Source: Chitinophagaceae bacterium BSSC1 (GTDB lineage Bacteria > Bacteroidota > Bacteroidia > Chitinophagales > Chitinophagaceae). From it: DNA of 64,000 nt. The position numbers were made by a program, and so were the translations under genes. The DNA lies in the NCBI GenBank assembly GCA_002256435.1, contig NKJC01000001.1, positions 1,860,001-1,924,000 on the forward strand, written 5' to 3'. Each line of letters begins with the position of its first letter. Position 1 is the first letter of the stretch. Positions 25,253-33,972 of this stretch are shown one piece after another. The notes under the pieces are model-generated. The model was not told where the DNA came from. It did no database searches and worked only from the letters and a program-made list of their open reading frames with translations.

Positions 25253-26026
25253 ATGAGAAAAATTTATTCCCTATTATTTCTATTTTTCACTATTTCCAGT
25301 TTTTCACAACCAACAATTATTGGTCCAGTGGTACAACCAAATGAGATTGTGAAAGATCTTATGAGTTGGCTCTATTATGAAAGAGACCATATGATTTGGT
25401 CTGCCGGCTATGCTACACTTGACACCGAATTGAAAGATATACCTAAAGAAAAATTCTTAGAAAGTTTAGCTACTGGCAAGTATTTGCCCTTAAAGCTTAA
25501 TAACAGCAGTGGAATATTAAGTTATCAATTATATGCGTTAAAAGAGGGTATTAATCAAGATATTGTGTCACATATAAAAATGATCTCTTCAAAGGAATTA
25601 GTTCACTTTAAATTGGAAGGAAAGCCATTGCCTGATTTCAGTTTCCTTGACCTAGATGGAAAAATATATAATAAGGAGTCAACAAATGGTTCAATCATCG
25701 TAATTAATTGTTGGTTTGTAAGCTGTGCTCCCTGCATTGCAGAAATGCCAAGTTTGAATGAATTGGTTAAACAATACAAAAAAGAAAAAAACATCCTTTT
25801 CATAGCGTTGGCACTAGACGCTACTTCAGAAGTAAGGATTTTTTTAAAAACAACAACTTTTAAGTATTCAATTGTTCCTGAAATGCAAGAATATTTGAGT
25901 CAGCTACCTGTTTATGGTTATCCAACACAGATAATTGTTAATCGCCAAGGTAATGTTGTTAAAATAATTGAATCAAATAAAATAGGTGAACTAAAAGATG
26001 TTTTGAATAAAGAAATTCAAAAATGA
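25253..26026 (+). CDS. TlpA-like exported thioredoxin-fold protein
   Basis: The 257-residue protein has a signal peptide (MRKIYSLLFLFFTISSFSQ), an N-terminal region of unknown type (about 25-115), and a C-terminal thioredoxin/AhpC-TSA domain (about 120-257) with the redox motif NCWFVSCAPCIAEMPSL (CxxC as CAPC) and the cis-proline loop VYGYPTQIIVN. It probably reduces or rearranges disulfides in the periplasm. Its composition is more AT-rich than the flanking genes. Single gene between an AT-rich gap and the convergent NagX-like gene. Confidence 0.85.
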   Translation: MRKIYSLLFLFFTISSFSQPTIIGPVVQPNEIVKDLMSWLYYERDHMIWSAGYATLDTELKDIPKEKFLESLATGKYLPLKLNNSSGILSYQLYALKEGINQDIVSHIKMISSKELVHFKLEGKPLPDFSFLDLDGKIYNKESTNGSIIVINCWFVSCAPCIAEMPSLNELVKQYKKEKNILFIALALDATSEVRIFLKTTTFKYSIVPEMQEYLSQLPVYGYPTQIIVNRQGNVVKIIESNKIGELKDVLNKEIQK

Positions 26027-26084
26027 AATCATATTAGTCTACTAAAGATTCAAAATCAATTTTAATGCAAATCCCATCGCGCAG

Positions 26085-27236
26085 CTAAACCTTAATATAG
26101 ATTTTCTTTTTATCCAACACATAGACAATTAACCAAAAGAAACTGATCATGCAAAGCGCATAGAGTAGTGATCCTACGCGCAGGTCGGATGAGATGTTTT
26201 TGCAAACATGCTCATAAAACCAAGGGAAGAAAGAAGTATAGATTTTTTTACCGGTTTCGTCTACATGGTCTACCCAACGGCATAGGGCAGAGACGCGGGG
26301 AAGAAATCCACTTAGTACAAAAATGAAGAGTGGGTTCTTGCCAAACACGTCAAAGAATTTGCTCCAAGCTCCGGTAACGGATTTGAATTCAATTAAATAG
26401 ATCAACACAGAAAGCGTGAGTATTCCAAGACCACTGGTGTACAAGACATAACTGCTGGTCCAGATTTTTTTGTTAATGGGGAAGACCATGTCCCAGGCAT
26501 ATCCTGCTACGCAGAGCACAATTCCTGCAATCAAGAGATTGCTGAGCATTTCATAAGTCTTGCCCTTTTGTTGAATGTATTGTCCTACCAAGTAACCAAA
26601 AATTACTTGCACAATGGCGGGTAGGGTACTGGCCAATCCTTCGGGGTCAAATGCAACGCCTTCTCCCTTATACATATGGCTCATGCCCAAGATCTTAATA
26701 TCTACATCGGTTCCAAACCAACCGGTCATGGCATAGGGGTTGGCGGGATTACCCAAAAGCAAACAAATGGCCCAATAAACCAAGAGGAAAATGGCTCCTA
26801 CCACAAAAGCGCCTCGGGCTTTGGCGTAGAACACAATCACCGAAGCAAAAAAGTAGCAAAGCGCAATTCTTTGCAAAACGCCCATGATCCTGATATTCTC
26901 CCAGGTCTTGGCCACCAGGTTTTCGCCATCCCATTTTACAAAGGGGCTCCAGTTTAGAAATAGACCAATGGCATAGATTAAAACGGTTCTTTTTAGCACT
27001 TTTTTCCAGAAATGGGCGGGTCCAGCCTGTTCAAAACGGGGCATCACAAATGCCATGGCATTACCTACTGCAAAGAGGAAGAAGGGAAAAACTAAGTCTG
27101 TTGGGGTGCAACCATGCCAAGGTGCGTGCTCCAAGGGCCCAAAAATATGACCCCATGAACCGGGGTTATTGACTAAGATCATCAGGGCCACCGTGGCGCC
27201 TCTGAATACGTCAAGGGAGTAATAGCGTTGGTTCAT
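26085..27236 (-). CDS. NagX-like membrane acyltransferase (DUF5009/HGSNAT type)
   Basis: From ATG at 27236 (MNQRYYSLDVFRGATVALMI) the protein is 383 residues with about ten membrane helices. The start SLDVFRGATVALMILVNNPG, CTPTDLVFPFFLFAVGNAMA, and FGKNPLFIFVLSGFLPRVS match the family of heparan-alpha-glucosaminide N-acetyltransferase and bacterial NagX. These move acetyl groups onto amino sugars across the membrane. A longer start at 27278 would add 14 unlikely residues. Its amino-sugar theme fits the operon at 20.7-24.3 kb, but no direct link is seen. Confidence 0.83.
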   Translation of the reverse strand: MNQRYYSLDVFRGATVALMILVNNPGSWGHIFGPLEHAPWHGCTPTDLVFPFFLFAVGNAMAFVMPRFEQAGPAHFWKKVLKRTVLIYAIGLFLNWSPFVKWDGENLVAKTWENIRIMGVLQRIALCYFFASVIVFYAKARGAFVVGAIFLLVYWAICLLLGNPANPYAMTGWFGTDVDIKILGMSHMYKGEGVAFDPEGLASTLPAIVQVIFGYLVGQYIQQKGKTYEMLSNLLIAGIVLCVAGYAWDMVFPINKKIWTSSYVLYTSGLGILTLSVLIYLIEFKSVTGAWSKFFDVFGKNPLFIFVLSGFLPRVSALCRWVDHVDETGKKIYTSFFPWFYEHVCKNISSDLRVGSLLYALCMISFFWLIVYVLDKKKIYIKV

Positions 27237-27298
27237 GGCAAGAATTTGAACTTGAAGATAAGGATTGCCTCTAAGCATTCCATTTCACATAGAATTAT

Positions 27299-27329
27299 TT
27301 TGACAAGCCTCTAACTGTGACTACCTTTA
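27299..27329 (+). promoter_or_regulatory. Promoter of the rfb operon
   Basis: TTTG (27299-27302), exactly 19 bases, and TACCTTTA (27322-27329) fit the Bacteroidota consensus with one mismatch. The position supports ATG 27362 as rfbB start and excludes the upstream GTG at 27317, which lies inside this promoter. Confidence 0.65.
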
Positions 27330-27361
27330 TGAGCGATTTTTTCAACACTTCAATAGGTTAC

Positions 27362-28417
27362 ATGAAAAAAAATATTTTAATAACTGGCGGTGCCGGATTC
27401 ATTGGCTCGCATGTGGTTCGTTTGTTTGTTCAGAAATATCCTGAATATGGCATTTATAACCTAGACGCCCTTACTTATGCGGGTAATCTAGAGAACCTCA
27501 AAGACATTGACCAGTCTCCCAATTATCATTTTCTCAAGATCAATATATTGGACGCTGATGCACTAGATGCGGCTTTTGACGAACATGGCATTACCGATGT
27601 AGTGCATTTGGCGGCAGAAAGTCATGTAGACCGTAGCATTGTATCGCCCTTGGATTTTGTGTATACCAATGTAATTGGAACCGTGAACTTGCTGAATACT
27701 GCTCGCAAAAAATGGGCAGCTGATTATAGCAAACACCGTTTCTACCATATTTCTACAGATGAGGTTTATGGAAGTTTGGGTGCTGAGGGTTTCTTCTTAG
27801 AAACCACGGCTTATGATCCCAACTCTCCTTATTCTGCAAGTAAAGCTGCATCGGATCATTTTGTGCGTGCTTACAGAGAAACCTATCACATGCAAACCGT
27901 AGTGTCTAATTGCTCTAACAATTATGGCCCTTACCATTTTCCAGAAAAACTGATTCCGCTATTCATCAACAATATCATTGAAGAAAAACCTTTGCCCGTT
28001 TATGGCGATGGTTTGTATACCCGTGACTGGCTTTTTGTAAAAGACCATGCACTGGCTATTGATTTGATTTTCCACCAAGGCGTGGATGGTGAAACCTATA
28101 ATATTGGTGGCTTTAACGAGTGGAAAAATATTGATCTGGTTAAATTGCTTTGCACTCAGATGGATGAGAAACTGGGGCGTACAAAAGGATACAGCGAGAA
28201 ACTAATCACTTATGTAAAAGACCGTCCAGGACATGACCGTCGTTATGCCATTGACGCTACCAAGATCAACAAGGAATTGGGTTGGAAGCCAACGGTTACT
28301 TTTGAACAAGGTTTGAGTGAGACCATTGACTGGTATTTGAGCAATACAGAATGGTTGCAAAATGTAACCAGTGGAGCTTATCAGAATTATTATAATGGCA
28401 TGTACGAAAACAGATAA
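27362..28417 (+). CDS. rfbB: dTDP-glucose 4,6-dehydratase RfbB
   Basis: The 351-residue enzyme (from MKKNILITGG) is an extended short-chain dehydrogenase with the NAD motif TGGAGFIGSHVV, HLAAESHVDRSI, the catalytic ISTDEVYGSLG with Asp-Glu, YSASKAASDHFV (Tyr-x3-Lys) and NCSNNYGPYHFPEKLIPL. It converts dTDP-glucose to dTDP-4-keto-6-deoxyglucose. First gene of rfbBCA, with rfbC 3 bases downstream. A matching promoter precedes it. Confidence 0.96.
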   Translation: MKKNILITGGAGFIGSHVVRLFVQKYPEYGIYNLDALTYAGNLENLKDIDQSPNYHFLKINILDADALDAAFDEHGITDVVHLAAESHVDRSIVSPLDFVYTNVIGTVNLLNTARKKWAADYSKHRFYHISTDEVYGSLGAEGFFLETTAYDPNSPYSASKAASDHFVRAYRETYHMQTVVSNCSNNYGPYHFPEKLIPLFINNIIEEKPLPVYGDGLYTRDWLFVKDHALAIDLIFHQGVDGETYNIGGFNEWKNIDLVKLLCTQMDEKLGRTKGYSEKLITYVKDRPGHDRRYAIDATKINKELGWKPTVTFEQGLSETIDWYLSNTEWLQNVTSGAYQNYYNGMYENR

Positions 28418-28420
28418 CCC

Positions 28421-28978
28421 ATGCGCATAGAAACCACCAAATTGGCCGATTGCTTGATTATTCACGATACCGTATTCGGTGATAATCGGGGTTATTTTTT
28501 TGAGAGCTTTAACCAGCGCACGTTTTTTGAAAAGACGGGTTTGAACGTGAATTTTATCCAAGACAACCAGAGCAAATCTAGCAAAGGTGTTTTGAGGGGT
28601 TTACATTTTCAACACGGTCAACACGCACAAGCCAAACTGGTAAGGGTATTAGAAGGAAGGGTCTTGGATGTGGCGGTTGATTTAAGATTGGCATCGCCTA
28701 CATTTGGTCAGCATATGACCATTGAATTAACAGCAGATAGTCATACCCAATTTTTTGTGCCACGTGGTTTTGCCCATGGCTTTGTGGTGTTGAGTGAAAC
28801 GGCTACTTTCTTTTACAAATGCGATAATTTATACAACAAAGCTTCTGAAGGTGGCGTCATTTACAATGATCCTGCATTAGGCATTGATTGGGGCCTACCG
28901 GCCGATGGTTTAATCATCTCAGAGAAAGACCAAATACAACCCACACTAGCAGCTATCAAAGACAGTTTACAATTCTAA
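28421..28978 (+). CDS. rfbC: dTDP-4-dehydrorhamnose 3,5-epimerase RfbC
   Basis: The 185-residue cupin enzyme has GYFFESFNQRTFFEKTGLNV, the catalytic-His segment GVLRGLHFQHGQHAQAKLVR, the FVPRGFAHGFVVLSE motif and the FFYKCDNLYNK tyrosine region. It epimerises dTDP-4-keto-6-deoxyglucose at C3 and C5. It lies 3 bases after rfbB and 18 before rfbA. Confidence 0.96.
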   Translation: MRIETTKLADCLIIHDTVFGDNRGYFFESFNQRTFFEKTGLNVNFIQDNQSKSSKGVLRGLHFQHGQHAQAKLVRVLEGRVLDVAVDLRLASPTFGQHMTIELTADSHTQFFVPRGFAHGFVVLSETATFFYKCDNLYNKASEGGVIYNDPALGIDWGLPADGLIISEKDQIQPTLAAIKDSLQF

Positions 28979-28996
28979 GCAATAAATAGTACCATT

Positions 28997-29857
28997 ATGA
29001 AAGGCATCATTTTAGCAGGCGGATCAGGAACCAGGTTATATCCCATTACAAGGGGCATCAGCAAACAATTGATGCCAGTGTATGACAAACCCATGATCTT
29101 CTATCCACTGTCTATTTTAATGCTAGCTGGGATCCAAGAAATCTTGATCATTACCACACCAGAGGACTCTCCACAGTTTCAGCGCCTACTGGGCGATGGT
29201 AAGGACCTTGGTTGCCGTTTTGAGTATGCCGTGCAAGAAGTACCCAATGGTTTGGCACAAGCATTTGTGATTGGTGCAGACTTTATTGGCAATGACAAAG
29301 TGGCCCTGATTTTGGGTGACAATATTTTCTATGGTGCTGGTTTTGGTAAACTGGTAGAATCCTTTAATGATGTGGAAGGTGCAGCCGTATTTGCTTATGA
29401 AGTGAATGACCCAGAAAGATATGGAGTAGTAGCATTTGATGAGAACAATATTGCGGTTTCTATTGAAGAAAAACCCAAAGAACCCAAATCCAATTTTGCG
29501 GTACCGGGACTTTATTTCTATGATAATACGGTAGTGGAGATTGCTAAAAATATTCAACCATCGCCCCGCGGCGAATATGAGATCACTGACGTGAATAGGG
29601 TATACCTAGAACAGGGAAAACTCAGCGTTGGGGTTATGAGCCGTGGAACTGCTTGGTTGGACACGGGTACTTTTGACAGCTTTGCCGATGCCTGCGAATT
29701 TGTTCGCGTGATTGAAAAACGTCAGAGCCAGAAAATTGGTTGCATTGAAGAAATTGCCTATCGCAAGGGATTTATTAACCGTGACCAATTGCTCCTAATT
29801 GCCGATAAATACGCCAAGAGCGGGTATGGTGAGTACCTCAGAAGGCTGAAAAAGTAG
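28997..29857 (+). CDS. rfbA: Glucose-1-phosphate thymidylyltransferase RfbA
   Basis: The 286-residue enzyme has the nucleotidyltransferase motif [37 protein letters not shown], the [10 protein letters not shown] metal site and [15 protein letters not shown]. It makes dTDP-glucose from dTTP and glucose-1-phosphate and is feedback-inhibited by dTDP-rhamnose in relatives. Last gene of the operon; rfbD (the final reductase) is not in the window. Confidence 0.96.
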   Translation: MKGIILAGGSGTRLYPITRGISKQLMPVYDKPMIFYPLSILMLAGIQEILIITTPEDSPQFQRLLGDGKDLGCRFEYAVQEVPNGLAQAFVIGADFIGNDKVALILGDNIFYGAGFGKLVESFNDVEGAAVFAYEVNDPERYGVVAFDENNIAVSIEEKPKEPKSNFAVPGLYFYDNTVVEIAKNIQPSPRGEYEITDVNRVYLEQGKLSVGVMSRGTAWLDTGTFDSFADACEFVRVIEKRQSQKIGCIEEIAYRKGFINRDQLLLIADKYAKSGYGEYLRRLKK

Positions 29858-29959
29858 GCTCTTAGCTTAAATTTTGCTCAAAATCAAGGGAAATCTGTGA
29901 AAGTTGATGTTTTTGCCTCAAAAGTTTAAACAAAATGGCTTTATTCGTGTAATACTACT

Positions 29960-30841
29960 ATGCACGCATTTACCATCAAGGATTTAGAGAACCTTTCAGG
30001 GATCAAAGCCCATACTATTCGTATTTGGGAACAGCGCTATTCTTTTTTGAATCCCAGCCGTACGGATACCAATATCCGCTACTATAGTAATGATGAGCTC
30101 AAGACCGTTTTGAATATTGCGCTCTTGAACAAATACGGGTTCAAGATTTCTCATATTGATAGAATGTCTTCTTCAGAGATCAAGGAAAAGATTCTTTCCC
30201 TCTCTCAAATGGAGGCTCAACAAGAACGGATCATCAATGAAATGATTCATTGCATGGTTGACCTAAACATGGAATCCTTTGAAAAATTATTGGATGAAAA
30301 TGTAAGTCTAAGAGGAATTGAGAAAACCATTACACAGCTCATTTTTCCTTTTTTGGAGCGCATTGGCATACTTTGGTTAACCAATCATATTAACCCCGCT
30401 CAAGAGCACTTAGTCACCAATATCATCCGTCAAAAGCTGATTGTAGGCATTGATGGTATTCATACCCTGCTCAATAGCAAGTCTTTGGTTCTGCTGTTTT
30501 TGCCTGAAGGAGAACACCATGAATTAGGTTTGTTATTTGTCTATTATTTAATGAAAAGAAGGGGTGTGAAAGTGATTTATTTGGGTACCAATGTGCCTTT
30601 AAAAGACATGGATTTTGTGGCCAAACTCAAAAAGCCAGACGCCATTTTTGCCCATTTGACTTCTGTAGCCAACCATTTCAATTTTGAGAAATTTCTCAAC
30701 AATATGCAAGCCCGCGTACCAGAAATACCTTTAGTAATTTCCGGTCAAATTACCCAAGCTTACAAAAAGAAAGCTCCCCAGAATACCCAGTTCAAGAAAA
30801 CACTTTCTGAAGTGATGGATTATATTGGAATGATTGATTAA
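29960..30841 (+). CDS. B12-binding MerR family regulator (CarH/LitR type)
   Basis: The 293-residue protein has a MerR DNA-binding domain (1-70: FTIKDLENLSGIKAHTIRIW, then EQRYSFL and NIRYYSNDEL), a B12-binding helical bundle (about 80-170) and a B12-binding Rossmann domain (about 175-293). The W-x9-EH adenosylcobalamin motif is intact (W LTNHINPAQ EH), and GEHHELGLLF supplies the E/D-x-H-x2-G axial-ligand motif. The residue after the Trp is Leu, where Thermus CarH has the His used in its photoproduct. Relatives repress carotenoid genes in the dark and release DNA in light. It lies directly upstream of a carotenoid cluster and an ECF sigma gene. GTTTAAACAAAA at 29924-29935 precedes it. Confidence 0.87.
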   Translation: MHAFTIKDLENLSGIKAHTIRIWEQRYSFLNPSRTDTNIRYYSNDELKTVLNIALLNKYGFKISHIDRMSSSEIKEKILSLSQMEAQQERIINEMIHCMVDLNMESFEKLLDENVSLRGIEKTITQLIFPFLERIGILWLTNHINPAQEHLVTNIIRQKLIVGIDGIHTLLNSKSLVLLFLPEGEHHELGLLFVYYLMKRRGVKVIYLGTNVPLKDMDFVAKLKKPDAIFAHLTSVANHFNFEKFLNNMQARVPEIPLVISGQITQAYKKKAPQNTQFKKTLSEVMDYIGMID

Positions 30842-30878
30842 AATCAAGACAAAATCCTCTTTAATAGCCATTTTCAAG

Positions 30879-30900
30879 AATAATCATACATATGATTATT
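30879..30900. promoter_or_regulatory. Perfect 22-base palindrome between regulator and sigma genes
   Basis: AATAATCATA (30879-30888), CA, TATGATTATT (30891-30900): two perfect 10-base arms. It begins 38 bases after the regulator stop codon. Its AT-only stem with no T-run suits an operator better than a terminator. Confidence 0.6.
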
Positions 30901-30928
30901 TATTTGACTATTAATTGCCTTGAAAATC

Positions 30929-31019
30929 TTTGTTTTACTTTTTAACAGTATTTATTAAACAAAAAAAGGGCGAGTTTCGAAATCTTTGTTTAGTTTTACT
31001 TCGTACTTAGTTAAACAAA
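30929..31019 (+). promoter_or_regulatory. Duplicated inverted-repeat operator upstream of the ECF sigma gene
   Basis: Two similar 35-base elements, each starting AATCTTTGTTT and ending TTAAACAAA, lie at about 30926-30963 and 30982-31019. In the second, TTTGTTTA (30985-30992) and TAAACAAA (31012-31019) form a perfect inverted repeat 19 bases apart; the first has one mismatch (TTTGTTTT). The TTTG parts could double as -33 elements. The second element ends 4 bases before the sigma ATG, so a bound regulator would block transcription or translation start. MerR-type regulator binding is inferred. Confidence 0.6.
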
Positions 31020-31023
31020 TTAT

Positions 31024-31524
31024 ATGGCAAGCGCAGATTTTGATCAAATGTTGTTGAAGAATACCGAATTTCTCCGTCCTTTTGCCTTTACCCTAACAAG
31101 GGATAATGAAGCCGCTAAGGATTTGGTTCAGGAAACCTTGTTTAGGGCCCTAGCCAATAAAGAGAAATACCATATTGGTACCAATATTAAAGCGTGGATG
31201 TATACCATCATGCGCAATATCTTTATCAATAACTACAGACGTAAGTCTAAGCAACAAACCATCTTTGATAATAGCACCAATGATTTCTTACTAGACACCA
31301 ACCAAGGTGCGGTATCAAATGAAGCCATTGCTAAGATCAATATGAAAGAAGTACAGGAAGCCATTCACCAATTACCGGAGATCTTCCGCAACCCCTTCTT
31401 ATTGTATTTTGACGGTTATAAATACCACGAGATTGCCGATATGTTGCACGAACCACTCGGTACCATCAAGAGCCGGATTCACTTTGCTAGAAAACTCTTG
31501 AAATCTCAAATTGAACGTCACTAA
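31024..31524 (+). CDS. ECF sigma factor of the carotenoid cluster
   Basis: The 166-residue protein has sigma region 2 (FLRPFAFTLTRDNEAAKDLV, then QETLFRALAN and IKAWMYTIMRNIFINNYRR) and region 4 (LPEIFRNPFLLYFDGYKYHE, then IADMLHEPLGTIKSRIHFAR). No anti-sigma gene is adjacent, so control is likely transcriptional, through the CarH-like regulator upstream. In Streptomyces the analogous LitR-LitS pair drives light-induced carotenoid genes; the same logic is inferred here. crtI starts 35 bases downstream. Confidence 0.88.
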   Translation: MASADFDQMLLKNTEFLRPFAFTLTRDNEAAKDLVQETLFRALANKEKYHIGTNIKAWMYTIMRNIFINNYRRKSKQQTIFDNSTNDFLLDTNQGAVSNEAIAKINMKEVQEAIHQLPEIFRNPFLLYFDGYKYHEIADMLHEPLGTIKSRIHFARKLLKSQIERH

Positions 31525-31559
31525 TTAGACGTAACTTAACAGTAACTAGTCTTAATTTC

Positions 31560-33059
31560 TTGGAAAAAAAAATCATAGTCATCGGTGCTGGCTTTGCGGG
31601 TTTGTCCGCGGCATCATTTCTGGCCAAAGCTGGTCATGACGTTACCGTATTGGAAAAACACAACCAACCCGGTGGTAGGGCTAGACAATTTAAAGTAGAC
31701 GGTTTCACATTTGATATGGGCCCAAGTTGGTACTGGATGCCCGATGTGTTTGAACGCTATTTCAAACAGTTTGGAAAAAATGTATCTGACTATTACAAGC
31801 TAGAAAGACTAGACCCTTCTTATAGGATTTATTGGAACGATGGTCCGGTAGATATTCCTGCAGACTTTGAATCCTTTAAACAATTATTTGAAACCATTGA
31901 ACCTGGTAGTGGAGAAAAACTAGAAAGCTTTTTATACGAAGCCGCTTACAAATACCAAGTAGGTGTAAACAAATTGGTCTTCAAGCCGGGGCAATCACTC
32001 ACAGAGTTTTTGGACAAAGATTTAATCAGTGGTCTGTTTAGGTTAGACGTATTCAATTCTATCAAAACCCATGTGGCCAAGCATTTTAGCAATCCCAAGC
32101 TAAAAGAGTTGATGGAATTTCCAGTGCTATTTTTGGGGGCACTACCTGAAGATACACCTGCCTTGTATAGTTTGATGAACTATGCCGATATCAAAGGTGG
32201 AACCTGGTATCCAGAGAAAGGGATGTATCAAATTGTAGACGCCATGTTTGAACTGGCTGTAGAGCTTGGTGTGAAATTTCATTTTGAAGAAGAAGTTAGT
32301 CATCTGTCTATTCACAACAATAGTATTCACCACGTGCAAACCAATGCTACCGTTCAAGGTGTAGTGATGCACAAACATTATACCGCTGATGTTGTGGTGG
32401 GTGGGGCAGACTATCATCATATAGAAACAGCATTGCTTCCCAAACAATATCGTTCTTATTCGGATGCTTATTGGGATTCTAGGGTCATGGCCCCAAGTTG
32501 TTTGTTGTACTATGTGGGATTGAATAAAAAAATTGAAGGTATTCAACACCATTCTCTGTTTTTTGATACCGATTTTCAATTGCACGGGAAAGAAATTTAT
32601 ACCAGTAAGGAATGGCCAACTGATCCGCTATTCTATGTAAGCGCCGTATCGGTCACCGACCCAGGCTCTGCACCAGTGGGTGGCGAGAACCTATTCTTGT
32701 TGATACCTGTGGCTGCAGGTTTAAAAGGTGATGATGAGGCTTTAAGAGACAAATATTTTAACATGATCATTGAGCGGATGGAAAAACATTTGGGGCAATC
32801 TATTAAGGATAGCATTGTGTACAAACGTTCGTATGCACACAGTGATTTTGTTCAGGACTATCATTCTTTTAAAGGGAATGCCTATGGTTTGGCCAACACA
32901 TTAATGCAAACCGCCATTTTGAAGCCTTCCTGCAAAAGCAAGAAAGTGAAAAATCTATTTTATACTGGTCAGTTAACCGTACCTGGTCCGGGTGTTCCTC
33001 CTAGCTTAATTAGCGGAGAAGTGGTGGCTACAGAAGTGTTGAAGGCTTTTGCAAGATAG
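31560..33059 (+). CDS. crtI: Phytoene desaturase CrtI
   Basis: The 499-residue flavoprotein has the FAD dinucleotide motif IIVIGAGFAGLSAASFLAKA, the VLEKHNQPGGRARQFKVDGF segment, GPSWYWMPDVFERYF, and the C-terminal FYTGQLTVPGPGVPPSLISG of CrtI-type desaturases. It takes phytoene to lycopene. The start is TTG at 31560, since no in-frame ATG precedes the FAD motif and the protein would otherwise lose it. It follows the sigma gene by 35 bases, with crtB 66 bases downstream. Confidence 0.94.
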   Translation: MEKKIIVIGAGFAGLSAASFLAKAGHDVTVLEKHNQPGGRARQFKVDGFTFDMGPSWYWMPDVFERYFKQFGKNVSDYYKLERLDPSYRIYWNDGPVDIPADFESFKQLFETIEPGSGEKLESFLYEAAYKYQVGVNKLVFKPGQSLTEFLDKDLISGLFRLDVFNSIKTHVAKHFSNPKLKELMEFPVLFLGALPEDTPALYSLMNYADIKGGTWYPEKGMYQIVDAMFELAVELGVKFHFEEEVSHLSIHNNSIHHVQTNATVQGVVMHKHYTADVVVGGADYHHIETALLPKQYRSYSDAYWDSRVMAPSCLLYYVGLNKKIEGIQHHSLFFDTDFQLHGKEIYTSKEWPTDPLFYVSAVSVTDPGSAPVGGENLFLLIPVAAGLKGDDEALRDKYFNMIIERMEKHLGQSIKDSIVYKRSYAHSDFVQDYHSFKGNAYGLANTLMQTAILKPSCKSKKVKNLFYTGQLTVPGPGVPPSLISGEVVATEVLKAFAR

Positions 33060-33070
33060 ATACACAACCT

Positions 33071-33101
33071 TTTGTCTAATTCATTGTTTAGTTTATATTC
33101 A
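33071..33101 (+). promoter_or_regulatory. Putative internal promoter ahead of crtB
   Basis: TTTG (33071-33074), 19 bases, TATATTCA (33094-33101). The spacer contains TTGTTTAGTTT (33084-33094), identical to 30986-30996 in the sigma-gene operator, so the same regulator may act on both. Confidence 0.45.
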
Positions 33102-33125
33102 ACATTCATTTCAAACTGAAAATAC

Positions 33126-33962
33126 ATGATGAACCTGTTTCATGAAGTGAGTCAGGACTGCAGCAGAATAACTACCGAGAAATACAGCACCAGCTTTTCT
33201 TCGGCCATTAAACTATTGCACAAAGACCTGCGCACACCCATCTTTAATATCTACGGGTTTGTGAGGTTTGCAGACGAGATTGTGGATACCTTTCATGATC
33301 ACGACAAGGCTTTATTATTGGCAGAGTTTAAGCAAGCCACTTATGAAGCTATTGACCGTGGTGTGAGTATGAATCCCATCTTGCACAGTTTTCAGAAAAC
33401 AGTGAATGAATATAAGATTGACCATGCGCTGATTGAAGCATTTATGTATAGCATGGAAATGGATTTGGGCAAACGTCAGTATGATAGGGCTGGTTATGAA
33501 GAATATATTTATGGCAGTGCCGAAGTGGTTGGCTTGATGTGTTTGTATATTTTTTGTTCTGGCAATTTCAAGCAATACGAACAGCTAAAACCACATGCCA
33601 AAAGTTTGGGTTCGGCTTTTCAAAAAGTCAATTTTTTACGTGACCTGCGCGCAGACTATGAAGGATTAGACCGTGTGTATTTTCCTGGTTGTGACTTTAG
33701 CAATTTTAAAGAAGCCGACAAAGCTGCCATTGAAGCCGATATTCAACGTGATTTTGAACACGCATATGAAGGCATTTGTTTGCTTCCCATGAAAGCCCGT
33801 TTTGGGGTATATGTTGCGTATAAATATTATCTCTCCCTCTTTCATAAAATCAAAAAGATTCAACCCCAGAAGATCATGCAGCAGCGTGTTCGCATTCCTG
33901 ATTATGGCAAATTTTATATTTTGGCAAAAGCAGGTATTAGGAGTCATTTGAACATGTTGTAA
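33126..33962 (+). CDS. crtB: Phytoene synthase CrtB
   Basis: The 278-residue enzyme condenses two geranylgeranyl diphosphates to phytoene. Both aspartate-rich motifs are present: RFADEIVDTFHD (DxxxD) and NFLRDLRADYEGLDRVYFPG (DxxxD). YGSAEVVGLMCLYIF is also typical of the squalene/phytoene synthase family. ATG 33129 is an equal alternative start. It is followed by idi after 10 bases; crtE, which makes its substrate, is not in the window. Confidence 0.95.
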   Translation: MMNLFHEVSQDCSRITTEKYSTSFSSAIKLLHKDLRTPIFNIYGFVRFADEIVDTFHDHDKALLLAEFKQATYEAIDRGVSMNPILHSFQKTVNEYKIDHALIEAFMYSMEMDLGKRQYDRAGYEEYIYGSAEVVGLMCLYIFCSGNFKQYEQLKPHAKSLGSAFQKVNFLRDLRADYEGLDRVYFPGCDFSNFKEADKAAIEADIQRDFEHAYEGICLLPMKARFGVYVAYKYYLSLFHKIKKIQPQKIMQQRVRIPDYGKFYILAKAGIRSHLNML

Positions 33963-33972
33963 AATTTTATCA

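Noticed and set aside
27317..27361. Upstream GTG start for rfbB
   Set aside because: It lies within a well-matched promoter, and the ATG at 27362 begins the conserved NAD-binding motif.
30879..30900. Palindrome as a terminator of the regulator gene
   Set aside because: The stem is nearly all A and T and lacks a T-run, so an operator is more likely.
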